Below are positions 7,380 through 16,227 of a stretch of 64,000 nt of DNA, in pieces; positions within the stretch are counted from its first letter, which is position 1, and the number at the start of each line of letters is the position of its first letter. A model generated the notes under the pieces. It saw only the letters and a program-made list of their open reading frames with translations. It made no database searches and was not told the DNA's origin. Source of the DNA: Haloplanus rubicundus (GTDB lineage Archaea; Halobacteriota; Halobacteria; Halobacteriales; Haloferacaceae); NCBI RefSeq assembly GCF_003342675.1, contig NZ_CP031148.1, forward strand, positions 806,001 through 870,000, written 5' to 3'. The translations under genes were made by a program, and so were the position numbers.

Positions 7380-8753
7380 CTATCGGTGATAAACGTCCGC
7401 GTCGGCCGAGTCGGCGACGAGCGGCGGCGTCGGCGTCGGCGTCGCGTTGTCGTCGGCCCGCGGTTCCCTGTCCACCCGCGGTGGGGCGCCGGGTTCGACG
7501 ACGGCCTCGGCGGATTCGCCCTGCGCCTCGACGGTGACGGTGTAGCGGCGGTACGGCGAGAGCGTCCACAGGACGCCGTCGTCGCCGGTGGTGCCGAGCC
7601 GCGTCGCGTCGCCCGTCTCGATGGCCAGCGAGACGGTCGCGTCGATCGGATCGCCGGTCACCGAGTCGACGACGCGGACCTGTGCCGGCCCGCCGGGATA
7701 CGTCTGGTTCACCACGAGGCGCACCCCGTCGCCGGTCCCCTCGGCCCGCTGGTCCGCGACCATCGACGCGAGCGGGCGGCGCTGGTGTTCGGCGTAGACG
7801 ACCCGTGCGTCGCTGTCGACGAACGCCGTCAGGTCGCCGCGGCTGTGTCCGATGCGGACCGGGTAGGTCTCGCCGCCGCCGAACACCTGCGTCTGCTCGC
7901 GCGTCGTGTTCCAGATGACGGGGTAGCTCGCCGCGACGATGTCGAGTGCCACTTCGAGTTCGATAGCGTCGCCGGCGCCGTTCCGGAGGTCGCCGCGGTA
8001 CGCCTCCCGGAGATACGTGTCGTCGAGGACGGTCGAGACGGTGACGCTCCGTGGGCCGGTCGCCAGGTAGAACCGGTGGGGGTCGGCCTCGCCACGGAGG
8101 ACGGCCGCGGCGTGCGCTCGCACCGGCCCCCTGAACGCCGAGAGCTGGTTGCCGATGGAGGCCAGCCGACCGCGGTCGACGTCGAAGCCGCGGGTGTCGG
8201 CGGCTAGCTCCTCGATGCGGTTCCGTCGGTCGTTGAGTTCCTCCGCGGCGATGCTCACGCGGACGAGGGTGACGAGCAGTTCGCGGGCGCTCGCCTCGCC
8301 GCGGCCGTACGCCGCCACGGCGGTCGTCTGTCGCTCGTCGAGGTCGTCGACGCGCGCTTCGAGGTCCTGCAGCGCCGTTTCGAGGCGCTCCCGACGCTCG
8401 GCGGTCGTGTTCGCGGACTCGACGCGCTCGACCATCGCGCGTGTCTGGAGGTGATCGGTCGTCGCGTTCGCCGACAGGCCCAGCGCCGGCCCGAGGTCGA
8501 CGTACTGCTGTTCGATGCCCCAGCGCTCGACCGACCTGGGCGGGACGTCGAGGACGTTGATCTGCTGGAGGGACGCGTCGCCGGTTTGCGCGACGTGAGT
8601 GGAGGGTTCGAGCGCCGGCGCCGTGCCGGTACCGCCGAGCGGTGCGGTACCGGCGGCCCCGTTCGTCGGCGATCCGGCGAGGCCGCCGGTCGCTCCCACC
8701 ACGGCGGAGCAGAGGAGGAGGAGGGCAACCGCGATGACAGGGAGGGCTCTCAT
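7380..8753 (-). CDS. Secreted haloarchaeal protein with coiled coil and beta domain (DUF7096-like)
   Basis: A 457-aa protein. Residues 1-25 form a Sec signal peptide (M-R-A-L-P-V-I-A-V-A-L-L-L-L). A predicted coiled coil spans roughly residues 100-200 (many E-R-R-E-R-L-E-T-A-L / L-D-E-R-Q heptads), then a beta-rich region and an all-beta carboxypeptidase-regulatory-like segment near the C-terminus (A-T-V-S-L-A-I-E-T). It ends in a Thr/Pro-rich tail without a membrane anchor. The start is set by the signal peptide and by a TATA-like TTTTAGTAG about 30 bp upstream. The function is unknown. It is divergently transcribed from a membrane-anchored winged-helix protein, so a regulator/target relation is possible. 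Confidence 0.65.
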   Translation of the reverse strand: MRALPVIAVALLLLCSAVVGATGGLAGSPTNGAAGTAPLGGTGTAPALEPSTHVAQTGDASLQQINVLDVPPRSVERWGIEQQYVDLGPALGLSANATTDHLQTRAMVERVESANTTAERRERLETALQDLEARVDDLDERQTTAVAAYGRGEASARELLVTLVRVSIAAEELNDRRNRIEELAADTRGFDVDRGRLASIGNQLSAFRGPVRAHAAAVLRGEADPHRFYLATGPRSVTVSTVLDDTYLREAYRGDLRNGAGDAIELEVALDIVAASYPVIWNTTREQTQVFGGGETYPVRIGHSRGDLTAFVDSDARVVYAEHQRRPLASMVADQRAEGTGDGVRLVVNQTYPGGPAQVRVVDSVTGDPIDATVSLAIETGDATRLGTTGDDGVLWTLSPYRRYTVTVEAQGESAEAVVEPGAPPRVDREPRADDNATPTPTPPLVADSADADVYHR

Positions 8754-8882
8754 CGGGCGACGGTACACTCGCTGGCTACTAAAACCCCGCCTTCCGGTAC
8801 GTGTCTGACGCCCGCTACCCCCACGACAGCGCCTCTCCCCCGATGGAAAGCGTTTTCCCGTCACATCGAGACGCACGAACTA

Positions 8883-10037
8883 ATGCGGATTGCCGTGCCC
8901 CTCCTCGCCCTCCTCGTCCTCTGTGCCGGGACGGTCCCCGCGGTGGCACTCGAAGACGGCGGGACGGCCCCCGCTTCCGTCGCCGACGGTCCGTCGATCG
9001 GCGCCGACCGGCCGGTACTCGTGGGTCCGTCCCTCGCCCGCATCGACGACCCCGAGGTCACCGAACTCTACATCGCCCCAGATCCCGACGGCAACGCGCG
9101 CTGGACCGTCTCCGTCCGGTACAACCTCTCGACGTCGTCGGATCGCGCCGCCTTCGCCGACTACGGCCGCGAGTTCGAGGCCGCGGAGACCGACGTCGGC
9201 CTCGACGCCGAGTTCTTTCGGACGCTCGCGGCGGCCGCCGGCCGCGAGACCGGTCGCGAGATGGCGGTTCGGAACGTGAGTCGAACGGCGACCGTTCGGA
9301 ACGGCACCGGCACCCTCAGCCTCTCCTTCACCTGGACGAACTTCGTGACCGACACCGACGCCGGCTTCGTGATCCGGGACGCGGTGTTGATGCCCGACAA
9401 CCGCACCTGGCTCGCATCCATCGGCCCGTCCCAGCGGCTGGTCGTGGAGACGCCCGAGGGCTACCAGGTGACGGACACGCGGTTCGGCCTCGACAACGGA
9501 TCGGTCGTCATCGACGGCCCGCACACCTTCAGGGAGCCGCTCTCCATCTCGTATCAGGAGACTGCAGTCGAACCCGAGCCAGAACCGAACGCCGGCCCGC
9601 CGTGGTCGCTGATCGGCGGCGCCTTGGTCGTCGGTCTGGCTCTCGTCGCCGCCATCGTGTACTCCCGCCGCCGCGACTCGGCGGACGAGGCGCCGTCGGA
9701 CGCCCCGGACGAACCGACCGACGCCGGAGCGGTGGAGGCGCCGCCGGACGCGATCGATGCGGGCGGCGAGACCGGGGGGGCTGTCGACGACGCGGCTGAA
9801 GACGACGACGAAGCCGGAGACGTCGTCGACCCCGCCCTCCTCTCGGACGAAGAGCGCGTCGAACACCTCCTCGACCAGAACGGCGGGCGGATGAAGCAGG
9901 CCCGCATCGTCCGGGAGACCGGCTGGTCCGACGCCAAGGTGTCACAACTGCTCTCGACGATGGCCGACGAGGGACGGATCGAAAAGCTCCGTCTCGGCCG
10001 GGAGAACCTCATTTCCCTGCCGGACGAGGAGCCGTAG
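8883..10037 (+). CDS. Membrane-anchored winged-helix regulator with extracellular domain (DUF7345-like)
   Basis: A 384-aa protein. It has a signal peptide (residues 1-20), an extracellular beta-rich domain (about 25-235), one transmembrane helix (P-W-S-L-I-G-G-A-L-V-V-G-L-A-L-V-A-A-I-V, about 240-260), a long acidic cytoplasmic linker (about 265-320) and a C-terminal winged helix. The last has L-L-D-Q-N-G-G-R-M-K-Q and W-S-D-A-K-V-S-Q-L-L-S-T-M as a recognition-helix-like stretch. This is the layout of a one-component transmembrane regulator: an outside sensor and an inside DNA-binding domain. ATG is preceded by TA-rich promoter-like sequence near 8850. Target and signal are unknown. Confidence 0.7.
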   Translation: MRIAVPLLALLVLCAGTVPAVALEDGGTAPASVADGPSIGADRPVLVGPSLARIDDPEVTELYIAPDPDGNARWTVSVRYNLSTSSDRAAFADYGREFEAAETDVGLDAEFFRTLAAAAGRETGREMAVRNVSRTATVRNGTGTLSLSFTWTNFVTDTDAGFVIRDAVLMPDNRTWLASIGPSQRLVVETPEGYQVTDTRFGLDNGSVVIDGPHTFREPLSISYQETAVEPEPEPNAGPPWSLIGGALVVGLALVAAIVYSRRRDSADEAPSDAPDEPTDAGAVEAPPDAIDAGGETGGAVDDAAEDDDEAGDVVDPALLSDEERVEHLLDQNGGRMKQARIVRETGWSDAKVSQLLSTMADEGRIEKLRLGRENLISLPDEEP

Positions 10038-10055
10038 GCCGCCCACCGGACGTGG

Positions 10056-10246
10056 ATGACTCCCTCCCGGATCGCCATCGGATCGTTCGCCGCCGGCATC
10101 GCGGTGCCCGTCACCACCCGCCTGTGGGCGACGACAGCGCTCCCGTACGGCGACGCGTGTTCTTCGGTGGACTGATCCTCGCCAGCTTGGCGTGGTTCCT
10201 CGGGGCGTTCTACGGCTACCGGGCGGTCCGTGACGAGGGTCCCTGA
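10056..10246 (+). pseudogene. Possible two-helix membrane protein split by a frameshift
   Basis: The ATG at 10056 opens a frame reading T-P-S-R-I-A-I-G-S-F-A-A-G-I-A-V-P-V-T-T-R-L-W, a plausible first helix, that ends at TGA 10173-10175. A different frame then reads V-F-F-G-G-L-I-L-A-S-L-A-W-F-L-G-A-F-Y-G-Y-R, a convincing second helix, ending at 10246. The two halves would make a small two-helix protein after a one-base change near 10145-10165. The continuous GTG-started frame at 10052 instead has an Arg/His-rich, out-of-frame-looking N-terminus. It could be a real frameshift, a sequencing error, or only the second helix being translated. Confidence 0.4.
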
Positions 10247-10310
10247 CGACCGTCGCCCCGCTCCCGTCGCTTCGGAAAACGTTTACTCCCCGCACGGGAA
10301 GAACTCGCGC

Positions 10311-11102
10311 ATGAAGATTCTCGTGACCGTCAAGGAGGTCGCCGAAGTCGCCGACGACTTCGAAATTGAGGGGCTCTCGATCCCGGAGACGTACCTCGAG
10401 TACGACCTCAACGAGTGGGACGACTACGCCGTCGAGGCCGCGGTCCGCATCGCGGAGGACCGCGACGAGGACGTGGAGGTCGTCGCCGTCACGATCGGCC
10501 CGGAGCGAAGCGAGGAGACGGTCCGCATGGCCCTGGCGAAAGGCGTCGACCGCGCGGTCCGCGTCTGGGACGACGCGCTCGCCGAGGCTGACGTCCTCGA
10601 CCCGACGACGACCGCCCGGGTTCTCGCCGCCGTCGCCGAGGCGGAGGACCCCGACCTCGTGCTCTCGGGCGTCCAGGCCGCGGACACCGGCTTCGGCGCC
10701 ACCGGCGTCGCCCTCGCGGACCTGCTCGATATGGGGTGGGCCGCCGTGGTGAACGACCTGGAGTTGACGGACGGCGAGGCCTCGGTTCGCCGCGAACTCG
10801 AAGGCGGCGTCGAGGAACTGACCACGGTCGATCTGCCCGCCGTGCTGACGATCCAGACCGGGATCAACGAGCCGCGCTACGCCAGCCTCCGCGGGATTCG
10901 ACGGGCCCAGCGCAAGGAACTCGCCGTCCACACGCTCGCCGACCTCGACCTCGACCCGGGGCTCGTCGACGACGACCTGACACTCGCGGGGATGTCGAAA
11001 CCCGAGAGCGAGTCCGATGCCACGGTCTTCGAGGGATCGGCCGAGGAGACGGCGGCCGAACTCGAGACGGTCCTGCGGGACGCGGGGGTGGGCGCGGAAT
11101 GA
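10311..11102 (+). CDS. etfB: Electron transfer flavoprotein subunit beta
   Basis: A 263-aa EtfB (FixA-type). N-terminal M-K-I-L-V-T-V-K-E-V, the D-L-N-E-W-D-D-Y-A-V-E-A-A segment, the V-L-S-G-V-Q-A-A-D-T-G-F-G nucleotide-binding loop and the I-N-E-P-R-Y-A-S-L-R-G-I family signature are all present. With EtfA it forms the FAD-containing electron carrier that accepts electrons from acyl-CoA and related dehydrogenases and passes them to a membrane quinone reductase. A TATA-like GTTTACT lies 28 bp upstream. The stop overlaps the ATG of etfA. Confidence 0.95.
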   Translation: MKILVTVKEVAEVADDFEIEGLSIPETYLEYDLNEWDDYAVEAAVRIAEDRDEDVEVVAVTIGPERSEETVRMALAKGVDRAVRVWDDALAEADVLDPTTTARVLAAVAEAEDPDLVLSGVQAADTGFGATGVALADLLDMGWAAVVNDLELTDGEASVRRELEGGVEELTTVDLPAVLTIQTGINEPRYASLRGIRRAQRKELAVHTLADLDLDPGLVDDDLTLAGMSKPESESDATVFEGSAEETAAELETVLRDAGVGAE

Positions 11103-12052
11103 GCGACGTCCTCGTCGTCGCCGACCACCGCCGGGGCGAACTCCGGCCGGTGAGCTACGAACTCCTGACCGTGGGTCGCGAACTGGCCGACGCGATGGGT
11201 GGTGACCTCCGTGCCGCCGTCGTCGGCGGCGACGTGGAGCGGTTCGCCGAGAAACTCGACTGCGAGGGCGTCGACGCCGTCCACACCGTCGCCGGGGGCG
11301 AGGAGTTCAACCACGACGTGACGGCCGCCGCGGTGACGGCGCTCGCCGACGCGTTCGACCCTGCGGCCGTCGTGATGCCGAACAGCGTCAACGGGCTGGA
11401 CTACGCCCCCGCCGTCGCGACGCGCCTGTCGCTCCCGCTGGTCACCGACGCCGTCGCCCTCGACTACGAGGACGGCCTGACGGTCACCCGCGAGATGTAC
11501 GGGTCGAAGGTGGAGACGGTGATCGACGTGACGAGCGAGCCAGTCGCGCTGACGATCCGCGGCGGTGAGTGGCCGGCCGCCGAGGGGGTCGGCGACGCCG
11601 CCGTCGAGCCGTTCGACGTCGACGTCGACGAGTCGTCGATCCGCTCGACGGTGCGGGGGTTCGAAGAGGTCGGCGCCGGCGACGTGGACATCAGCGAGGC
11701 GGAGTTCGTCGTCTCCGTCGGCCGCGGCATCGAGGAGGAGGAGAACCTCGACCTGATCGAGGAGCTAGCCGAGGCGCTGGACGCGACGCTGGCGGCGTCG
11801 CGTCCCATCGTCGACAACGGCTGGCTGCCGAAGAACCGGCAGGTCGGCCAGTCGGGGAAGGTCGTCACGCCGAAAGTGTATCTCGCCATCGGCATCTCGG
11901 GGGCGGTCCAGCACGTTGCGGGGATGAAAGGCGCCGACACGATCATCGCGATCAACACCGACCCGGACGCGCCGATCTTCGACATCGCGGACTACGGCAT
12001 CGTCGACGACCTGTTCGACGTGGTGCCCGAACTGATCGAGCGGTTCGACTAG
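11099..12052 (+). CDS. etfA: Electron transfer flavoprotein subunit alpha
   Basis: A 317-aa EtfA. The C-terminal FAD-binding domain is clear: S-R-P-I-V-D-N-G-W-L-P-K-N-R-Q-V-G-Q-S-G near residue 240-260, then I-A-I-G-I-S-G-A-V-Q-H, and A-I-N-T-D-P-D-A-P-I-F followed by A-D-Y-G-I-V-D-D-L. The N-terminal domain pairs with EtfB. The ATG overlaps the etfB stop (ATGA), the usual sign of translational coupling of the two subunits. No ETF-quinone reductase gene adjoins. Confidence 0.95.
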   Translation: MSDVLVVADHRRGELRPVSYELLTVGRELADAMGGDLRAAVVGGDVERFAEKLDCEGVDAVHTVAGGEEFNHDVTAAAVTALADAFDPAAVVMPNSVNGLDYAPAVATRLSLPLVTDAVALDYEDGLTVTREMYGSKVETVIDVTSEPVALTIRGGEWPAAEGVGDAAVEPFDVDVDESSIRSTVRGFEEVGAGDVDISEAEFVVSVGRGIEEEENLDLIEELAEALDATLAASRPIVDNGWLPKNRQVGQSGKVVTPKVYLAIGISGAVQHVAGMKGADTIIAINTDPDAPIFDIADYGIVDDLFDVVPELIERFD

Positions 12053-12146
12053 GCGCGGTCGGACGTCGCCGCACACCCGGTCACGGGATCGGGTCGAATG
12101 CTCCGATAGCGTCACGTACTTGCCGCGCCCGTCCCTTGAGCGGACG

Positions 12147-12989
12147 ATGGAGTATCTGGATCGCCGTGTCGGGCTGGTGAACGACCGGTTGGAGTCGCTC
12201 ATCGAGGCGGTCGAACCGCCGGAACTCGCGGCGGAGCTCGACCACGTCGCGCTCTCGGGCGGCAAGCGGGTCCGGCCGGCGGTGACGGTGCTCACCTGCG
12301 AGGCCGTCGGCGGTACGCCGGGGGACGCCGTCGACTTCGCCGTGGGGATCGAACTCGTCCACAACGCGTCGCTGGTGATCGACGATATCATCGATCGCTC
12401 CGAGGTGCGGCGCGGGACCCCGAGCGCGTGGGCGGAGTTCGGCTACGGTCCGGCGATCATCGCCAGCGACGGCCTGCTCGGCGAAGCCTTCGCCCTCTTT
12501 TCGGAGAACGAACGCGCCATGCGCATCGTCGCAGAGGCGATGGTGGAACTCGGCGAGGGCGAGGCGACGGAACTGGTCGCCCGTCCCGAGAACGAGGCGG
12601 AGTACATGGAACTCGCCCGGCGGAAGACGGGCGTCCTCTTCCGGGCGGCGGCGGAACTCGGCGCGGTGGCCGGGGGCGCCGACGCCTTCACCGTCGAGTC
12701 GCTCGGCGACTACGCCGAACGCGTCGGCGTCGCCTTCCAGATCCGCGACGACGTATTGGACGCCACCGCGGACGCGGCGGCGCTCGGCAAGCCGACCGGA
12801 CAGGACGCCGAGATGGACCGCCCCTCGCTGGTGCAGGTGACGAACCTCTCGCCGGAGGCGGCGAACGAGCGCGCCCAGCGCGAGTCGGACCGCGCGCTCG
12901 CGGCGCTGTCGACGGCCGAGACGGAGGAGGTCGACGCCGTCGAGTATCTCCAGGACCTCGCGGAGTTCGTCGTGGTCCGGGAGCGCTAG
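12147..12989 (+). CDS. idsA: Trans-polyprenyl diphosphate synthase (GGPP-type)
   Basis: A 280-aa prenyltransferase that extends allylic diphosphates with IPP, supplying archaeal lipid or quinone side chains. S-G-G-K-R-V-R-P binds IPP (residues 37-44). The first aspartate-rich motif is D-D-I-I-D at residues 79-83 followed by R-R-G-T-P-S, and the second is R-D-D-V-L-D in the C-terminal half. It is shorter than typical GGPP synthases (about 340 aa), so chain length cannot be called. A TATA-like TACTTG 30 bp upstream favours this start over an in-frame TTG at 12120. The stop is shared tail-to-tail with the next gene in one CTAG. Confidence 0.85.
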   Translation: MEYLDRRVGLVNDRLESLIEAVEPPELAAELDHVALSGGKRVRPAVTVLTCEAVGGTPGDAVDFAVGIELVHNASLVIDDIIDRSEVRRGTPSAWAEFGYGPAIIASDGLLGEAFALFSENERAMRIVAEAMVELGEGEATELVARPENEAEYMELARRKTGVLFRAAAELGAVAGGADAFTVESLGDYAERVGVAFQIRDDVLDATADAAALGKPTGQDAEMDRPSLVQVTNLSPEAANERAQRESDRALAALSTAETEEVDAVEYLQDLAEFVVVRER

Positions 12990-14107
12990 ACTTCCGCAGG
13001 GTCGACGCCCGTCGGGTACCGGGCCTCGGCGAGTGCGAAGGTGAGCGTGCTCAGGACGCCGAGTAGCGTCCCGACGGTGAGCGCCACCGCGAGGTCGGTG
13101 AGGGTGAGCGTCGTCACCCCGGACACGGCCGGGAGGAGGAAGCCCGAGACGGCGTAGAGGACGATGGCGATGGCGACGACGTAGAAGGGAGCGTTCAGGT
13201 AGCGCCACTTGAACCGGTCGGCCAGACACTCGTCGGTGACCTGTCCCAAGCTACTCGTGATGCCGGCGGCGGCGAACCACCGGATGGCACCGTGGACGAG
13301 CGCCGCGAGCACCGTCACGGCCGAGGGCGACTCGCCGAGGCCGGCCTCGACGGTCCGGAGGGTCTGGACGCCCTCGGCGCCACCGACGATCAACAGCGCC
13401 GCGGCGACGACGTACGTGATGATCGTCACCCGGCCGGCGTAGAGGAAGTTCCGCACGCGGTCGGCGGCCTCGTCGACCGTCGATTCGAGGCCAAGGCCCC
13501 GGAACAGCGTGTAGAGGCCGAGCAGCGCGGAGATGAGCCCGAGGACGGCCGCGCCGGGCACGTCGAAGAAGGTGGCGATGGTGACGAAGGGGTAGATGAG
13601 CAACAGGATGCCGAGCGGCACCAGGAGGGTGCCCCGCGTTTCGGGGTCGGCGAGCACCTGCTTCATCGTGTAGTACATCGACTCCAGATTCTGGGCCTGC
13701 CGGACGACCACCCGGCGGACGCTGTCGATGGGCACCCGCGACCGGATCACGGGGAGCACCGACTCGTCTTGGGCACCGTCGGTGATGACGATGGCGCGGA
13801 CGGGTTCGCCGGTCGAGAGTCCGGCGAGCACCGTATCGACCTCGTTGCCGACTTTCCGGGTCGCTCGCACCTCGCTGCCCTGCAGGCCGGTGACGGCGGC
13901 GACTTCGACCTCCTCGGACTCGCTCGCGCGCAGGTCGTCGAGGACGTGCAACCCCTGGAACATGACGTTCACGTCGGAGTCCTCGGGGTCCGCGGTGGCG
14001 AGGGCGACGGCGGCGTCTCGAACGGCGTCACGGCCGACGACCGGCGTCTCGATGCCGGTCTTGCGGCCGAGGTCGTCGTCGAGGTCGACACAGAGCACCA
14101 GGAGCAC
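12986..14107 (-). CDS. DUF373 family membrane protein
   Basis: A 373-aa protein of the archaeal DUF373 family. The N-terminal cytoplasmic domain (L-C-V-D-L-D-D-D-L-G-R-K-T, then V-G-R-D-A-V-R-D-A-A) carries the conserved Asp cluster of the family. It is followed by about seven hydrophobic helices from residue 160 onward (L-V-P-L-G-I-L-L-L-I-Y-P-F and others). The function is unknown. It lies 48 bp from, and in the same direction as, the DUF2070 gene, an association typical of archaea that suggests a joint membrane role. Confidence 0.88.
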   Translation of the reverse strand: MLLVLCVDLDDDLGRKTGIETPVVGRDAVRDAAVALATADPEDSDVNVMFQGLHVLDDLRASESEEVEVAAVTGLQGSEVRATRKVGNEVDTVLAGLSTGEPVRAIVITDGAQDESVLPVIRSRVPIDSVRRVVVRQAQNLESMYYTMKQVLADPETRGTLLVPLGILLLIYPFVTIATFFDVPGAAVLGLISALLGLYTLFRGLGLESTVDEAADRVRNFLYAGRVTIITYVVAAALLIVGGAEGVQTLRTVEAGLGESPSAVTVLAALVHGAIRWFAAAGITSSLGQVTDECLADRFKWRYLNAPFYVVAIAIVLYAVSGFLLPAVSGVTTLTLTDLAVALTVGTLLGVLSTLTFALAEARYPTGVDPAEV

Positions 14108-14155
14108 GGTCGACGATATGCCGTCCGCGTATTTCTGTTTTCGGGCCTGTGGCCC

Positions 14156-16063
14156 CTACGTCAGGAAGAAGATCAGGATGCTGACCGCCATGGCGACGAG
14201 GATGATGACGGCGGCGAGCGCCCCACCCATCGAGACGACGGCGTTGGCGTGGCTGGCGAGCGTCTCCGTGCGGTCGTTGCCGAACACCGTCACCGTCGCG
14301 CGCTCGGTCGCCAGCCCCGCCTCGACCGGTTCGAGGTCGTCGACCGCGGCGTCGACCAGTCGTTCGATGGTCGCCACGAACGCGCCGTGGTCGATGGCGG
14401 CGCCGATCTGGTTGTCCGCCTCGACGGTGTTGACGATGTGCGTGTCGGTCGTCATCACCTCGGCGGCGTCGATGGGACCACGGGCGGTCACCGCGTCGAC
14501 GACTCGATTCCGCAGGCCGGGTACCATGTTGTTGCCGTCGACGAGGACGTACGCCGTGTGCTGCCCGCCGACTTCGACGACGGCAACCCGGATTCCGAGG
14601 GGACCGATGCCGTCGATGGCGTCCCAGTCGGTGCGCTCCCACGCGACGCCGAGGTGGACCCGCCCGGTCGGCGCCTCGCGCAACCGGCCGCCAGCCTGTT
14701 TCGCGGCGGTGATCATGTCGAACGCGCGCTGGCTGCCGGGGGTGACGTGACCCAGGTCATCGCCCTGCAGGCCGTTGTTGGAGTTGTGGGCGTCGACGAG
14801 GAGCACGTCGTCGAGGCCGGCGGTTCGGGCCTCGGCCGCCGCCGAGAGGCCGACGCCGTACTCCACGTCGTCGGCGAATCCGGGGGCGTACGTGGCGACG
14901 AGGAGGGCGTCGTCGCCGAAGGCCTGTCCGAGCATCGACGCCTCGCCGGCCCCCGTGCGGACGCTCCGGGTCGCCTCCGATGTGTAGGTGAGGTTCGCCT
15001 GCGCGGCGTCGATGGCGTCGAGAATCGCATCCACCTCGCGCTCGGTGACGAGGTTGAAGTCGTGGCCGGCGGTGGCGTGGGGCGGGAAGACGAGGCCGTC
15101 GGTGTGTTCCGCGACGCGGACGGGGAAGTTCCCGCCGCCGATTTCTCCCATGGGGCCGGGGTGGATCATCGGCAGGACGAACCGCGCCTTCTGCGTGCCG
15201 TCCAGCCGCCGGAAGGCGAGGACGGTGACGGGGACGATGGCCTCCTCGCCGAGTTTCTCGAAGAAGTCCTCCAGTTCCCGCGACCCCTCGGCGACGTGGC
15301 CGACGAAGCCACGGATGAAATCGAGGACGGAGACGCCGAGGCTGCGCTGCCAGGGGCGGTCGATCACCCGGATGAAGACGTAGACGGCGCCGGCGTAGAG
15401 CACGCACGTGATCGCGAGCAGTTGGAAGTGGTGGGCGTCGATGACCCAGAGTTCCGGCGGGGCCTCCGAGGCCCGCGAGAGGTAGGGCATCAGGTAGGCG
15501 TCGACGAGGGGGCCGCCGAGTTCCAGAAACCGGACGGTGCCGCTGTAGACGAACAGGAAGACGGCCGAGACGAGGGTCTGGAGGCTGGCTGGCACCGCGG
15601 CGATGAGGAGCGACGACTGCGAGACGGCCATGACGACCAGCAGGCGGAACGCGAAGATGGAGGCGAGCGCGATGACCAGGGCGTCGTAGACGAACGTCTG
15701 GCCGAGCGGCGTGACCAGGGAGACGATGCCGGCGCCGATGACGATGGCGACGAGGATGAGCTCACAGAGCAGGGCGAGCAGCGACGACCGGTTCGGGGTG
15801 AGCTTCCCGCCGACGAAGCGGTCGACGCCGGTCGTCCCGACCGACGCGATGACCGTCGGAAGCCCGATGAAGAAGATGCCCTGCCAGGCGTCCCGGCCGA
15901 GGATGAGCAGGTTCCGCCACGTCGGATCGCTGACGCCGGAGTCGAAGGCGGCGATGCCGGCCATCGCCGCGATGGCGAGGGCGAACCCCAGACTGGCGTA
16001 CCAGCTCGGCGCGGTGAAGATGTACCGCGACAGGCCCGCGAGGTCGGACTGGGTCGCCGTCAT
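14156..16063 (-). CDS. DUF2070 family membrane protein
   Basis: A 635-aa protein. About seven transmembrane helices occupy residues 20-245, followed by a large soluble domain (about 270-600) and a final C-terminal helix. The soluble part has conserved His/Asp/Asn stretches: M-I-H-P-G-P-M-G-E-I-G-G-G-N, P-H-A-T-A-G-H-D-F-N, and V-D-A-H-N-S-N-N-G-L. The orthologous group has been described as related to neutral ceramidase-type lipid hydrolases, so a membrane lipid hydrolase is possible but unproven. A TATA-like ATTTACC lies about 30 bp upstream of the ATG. It is cotranscribed with the DUF373 gene. Confidence 0.87.
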   Translation of the reverse strand: MTATQSDLAGLSRYIFTAPSWYASLGFALAIAAMAGIAAFDSGVSDPTWRNLLILGRDAWQGIFFIGLPTVIASVGTTGVDRFVGGKLTPNRSSLLALLCELILVAIVIGAGIVSLVTPLGQTFVYDALVIALASIFAFRLLVVMAVSQSSLLIAAVPASLQTLVSAVFLFVYSGTVRFLELGGPLVDAYLMPYLSRASEAPPELWVIDAHHFQLLAITCVLYAGAVYVFIRVIDRPWQRSLGVSVLDFIRGFVGHVAEGSRELEDFFEKLGEEAIVPVTVLAFRRLDGTQKARFVLPMIHPGPMGEIGGGNFPVRVAEHTDGLVFPPHATAGHDFNLVTEREVDAILDAIDAAQANLTYTSEATRSVRTGAGEASMLGQAFGDDALLVATYAPGFADDVEYGVGLSAAAEARTAGLDDVLLVDAHNSNNGLQGDDLGHVTPGSQRAFDMITAAKQAGGRLREAPTGRVHLGVAWERTDWDAIDGIGPLGIRVAVVEVGGQHTAYVLVDGNNMVPGLRNRVVDAVTARGPIDAAEVMTTDTHIVNTVEADNQIGAAIDHGAFVATIERLVDAAVDDLEPVEAGLATERATVTVFGNDRTETLASHANAVVSMGGALAAVIILVAMAVSILIFFLT

Positions 16064-16150
16064 TCAGTCGCTCCGACGAGGCGGGGCGTGGTAAATCCCT
16101 CCCTTCACCGTGATCGGTCGGCCGGGCGTCGTCCGCCCGTCCGGCGATCC

Positions 16151-16208
16151 CGGGCTCGTCCGGCTTATTGTAACTGTTTGCCGGTGGTTCGCCGAGACGG
16201 TCCGGTGA
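16151..16208. repeat. 58-bp intergenic element, copy 1
   Basis: An ungapped alignment to 48011-48068 gives 46 of 58 identical bases by eye, with two fully identical blocks: CCGGTGGTTCGCCGA (16181-16195) and TCCGGTGA (16201-16208). Within each copy CCGGTGG and CCGGTGA are spaced exactly 21 bp. The copy sits 20 bp past the guaA stop and 88 bp before the DUF2070 start, both on the minus strand. It could be a regulator-binding site or a 3'-end element. Confidence 0.55.
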
Positions 16209-16227
16209 AGACGTACAATAGCCCGTA

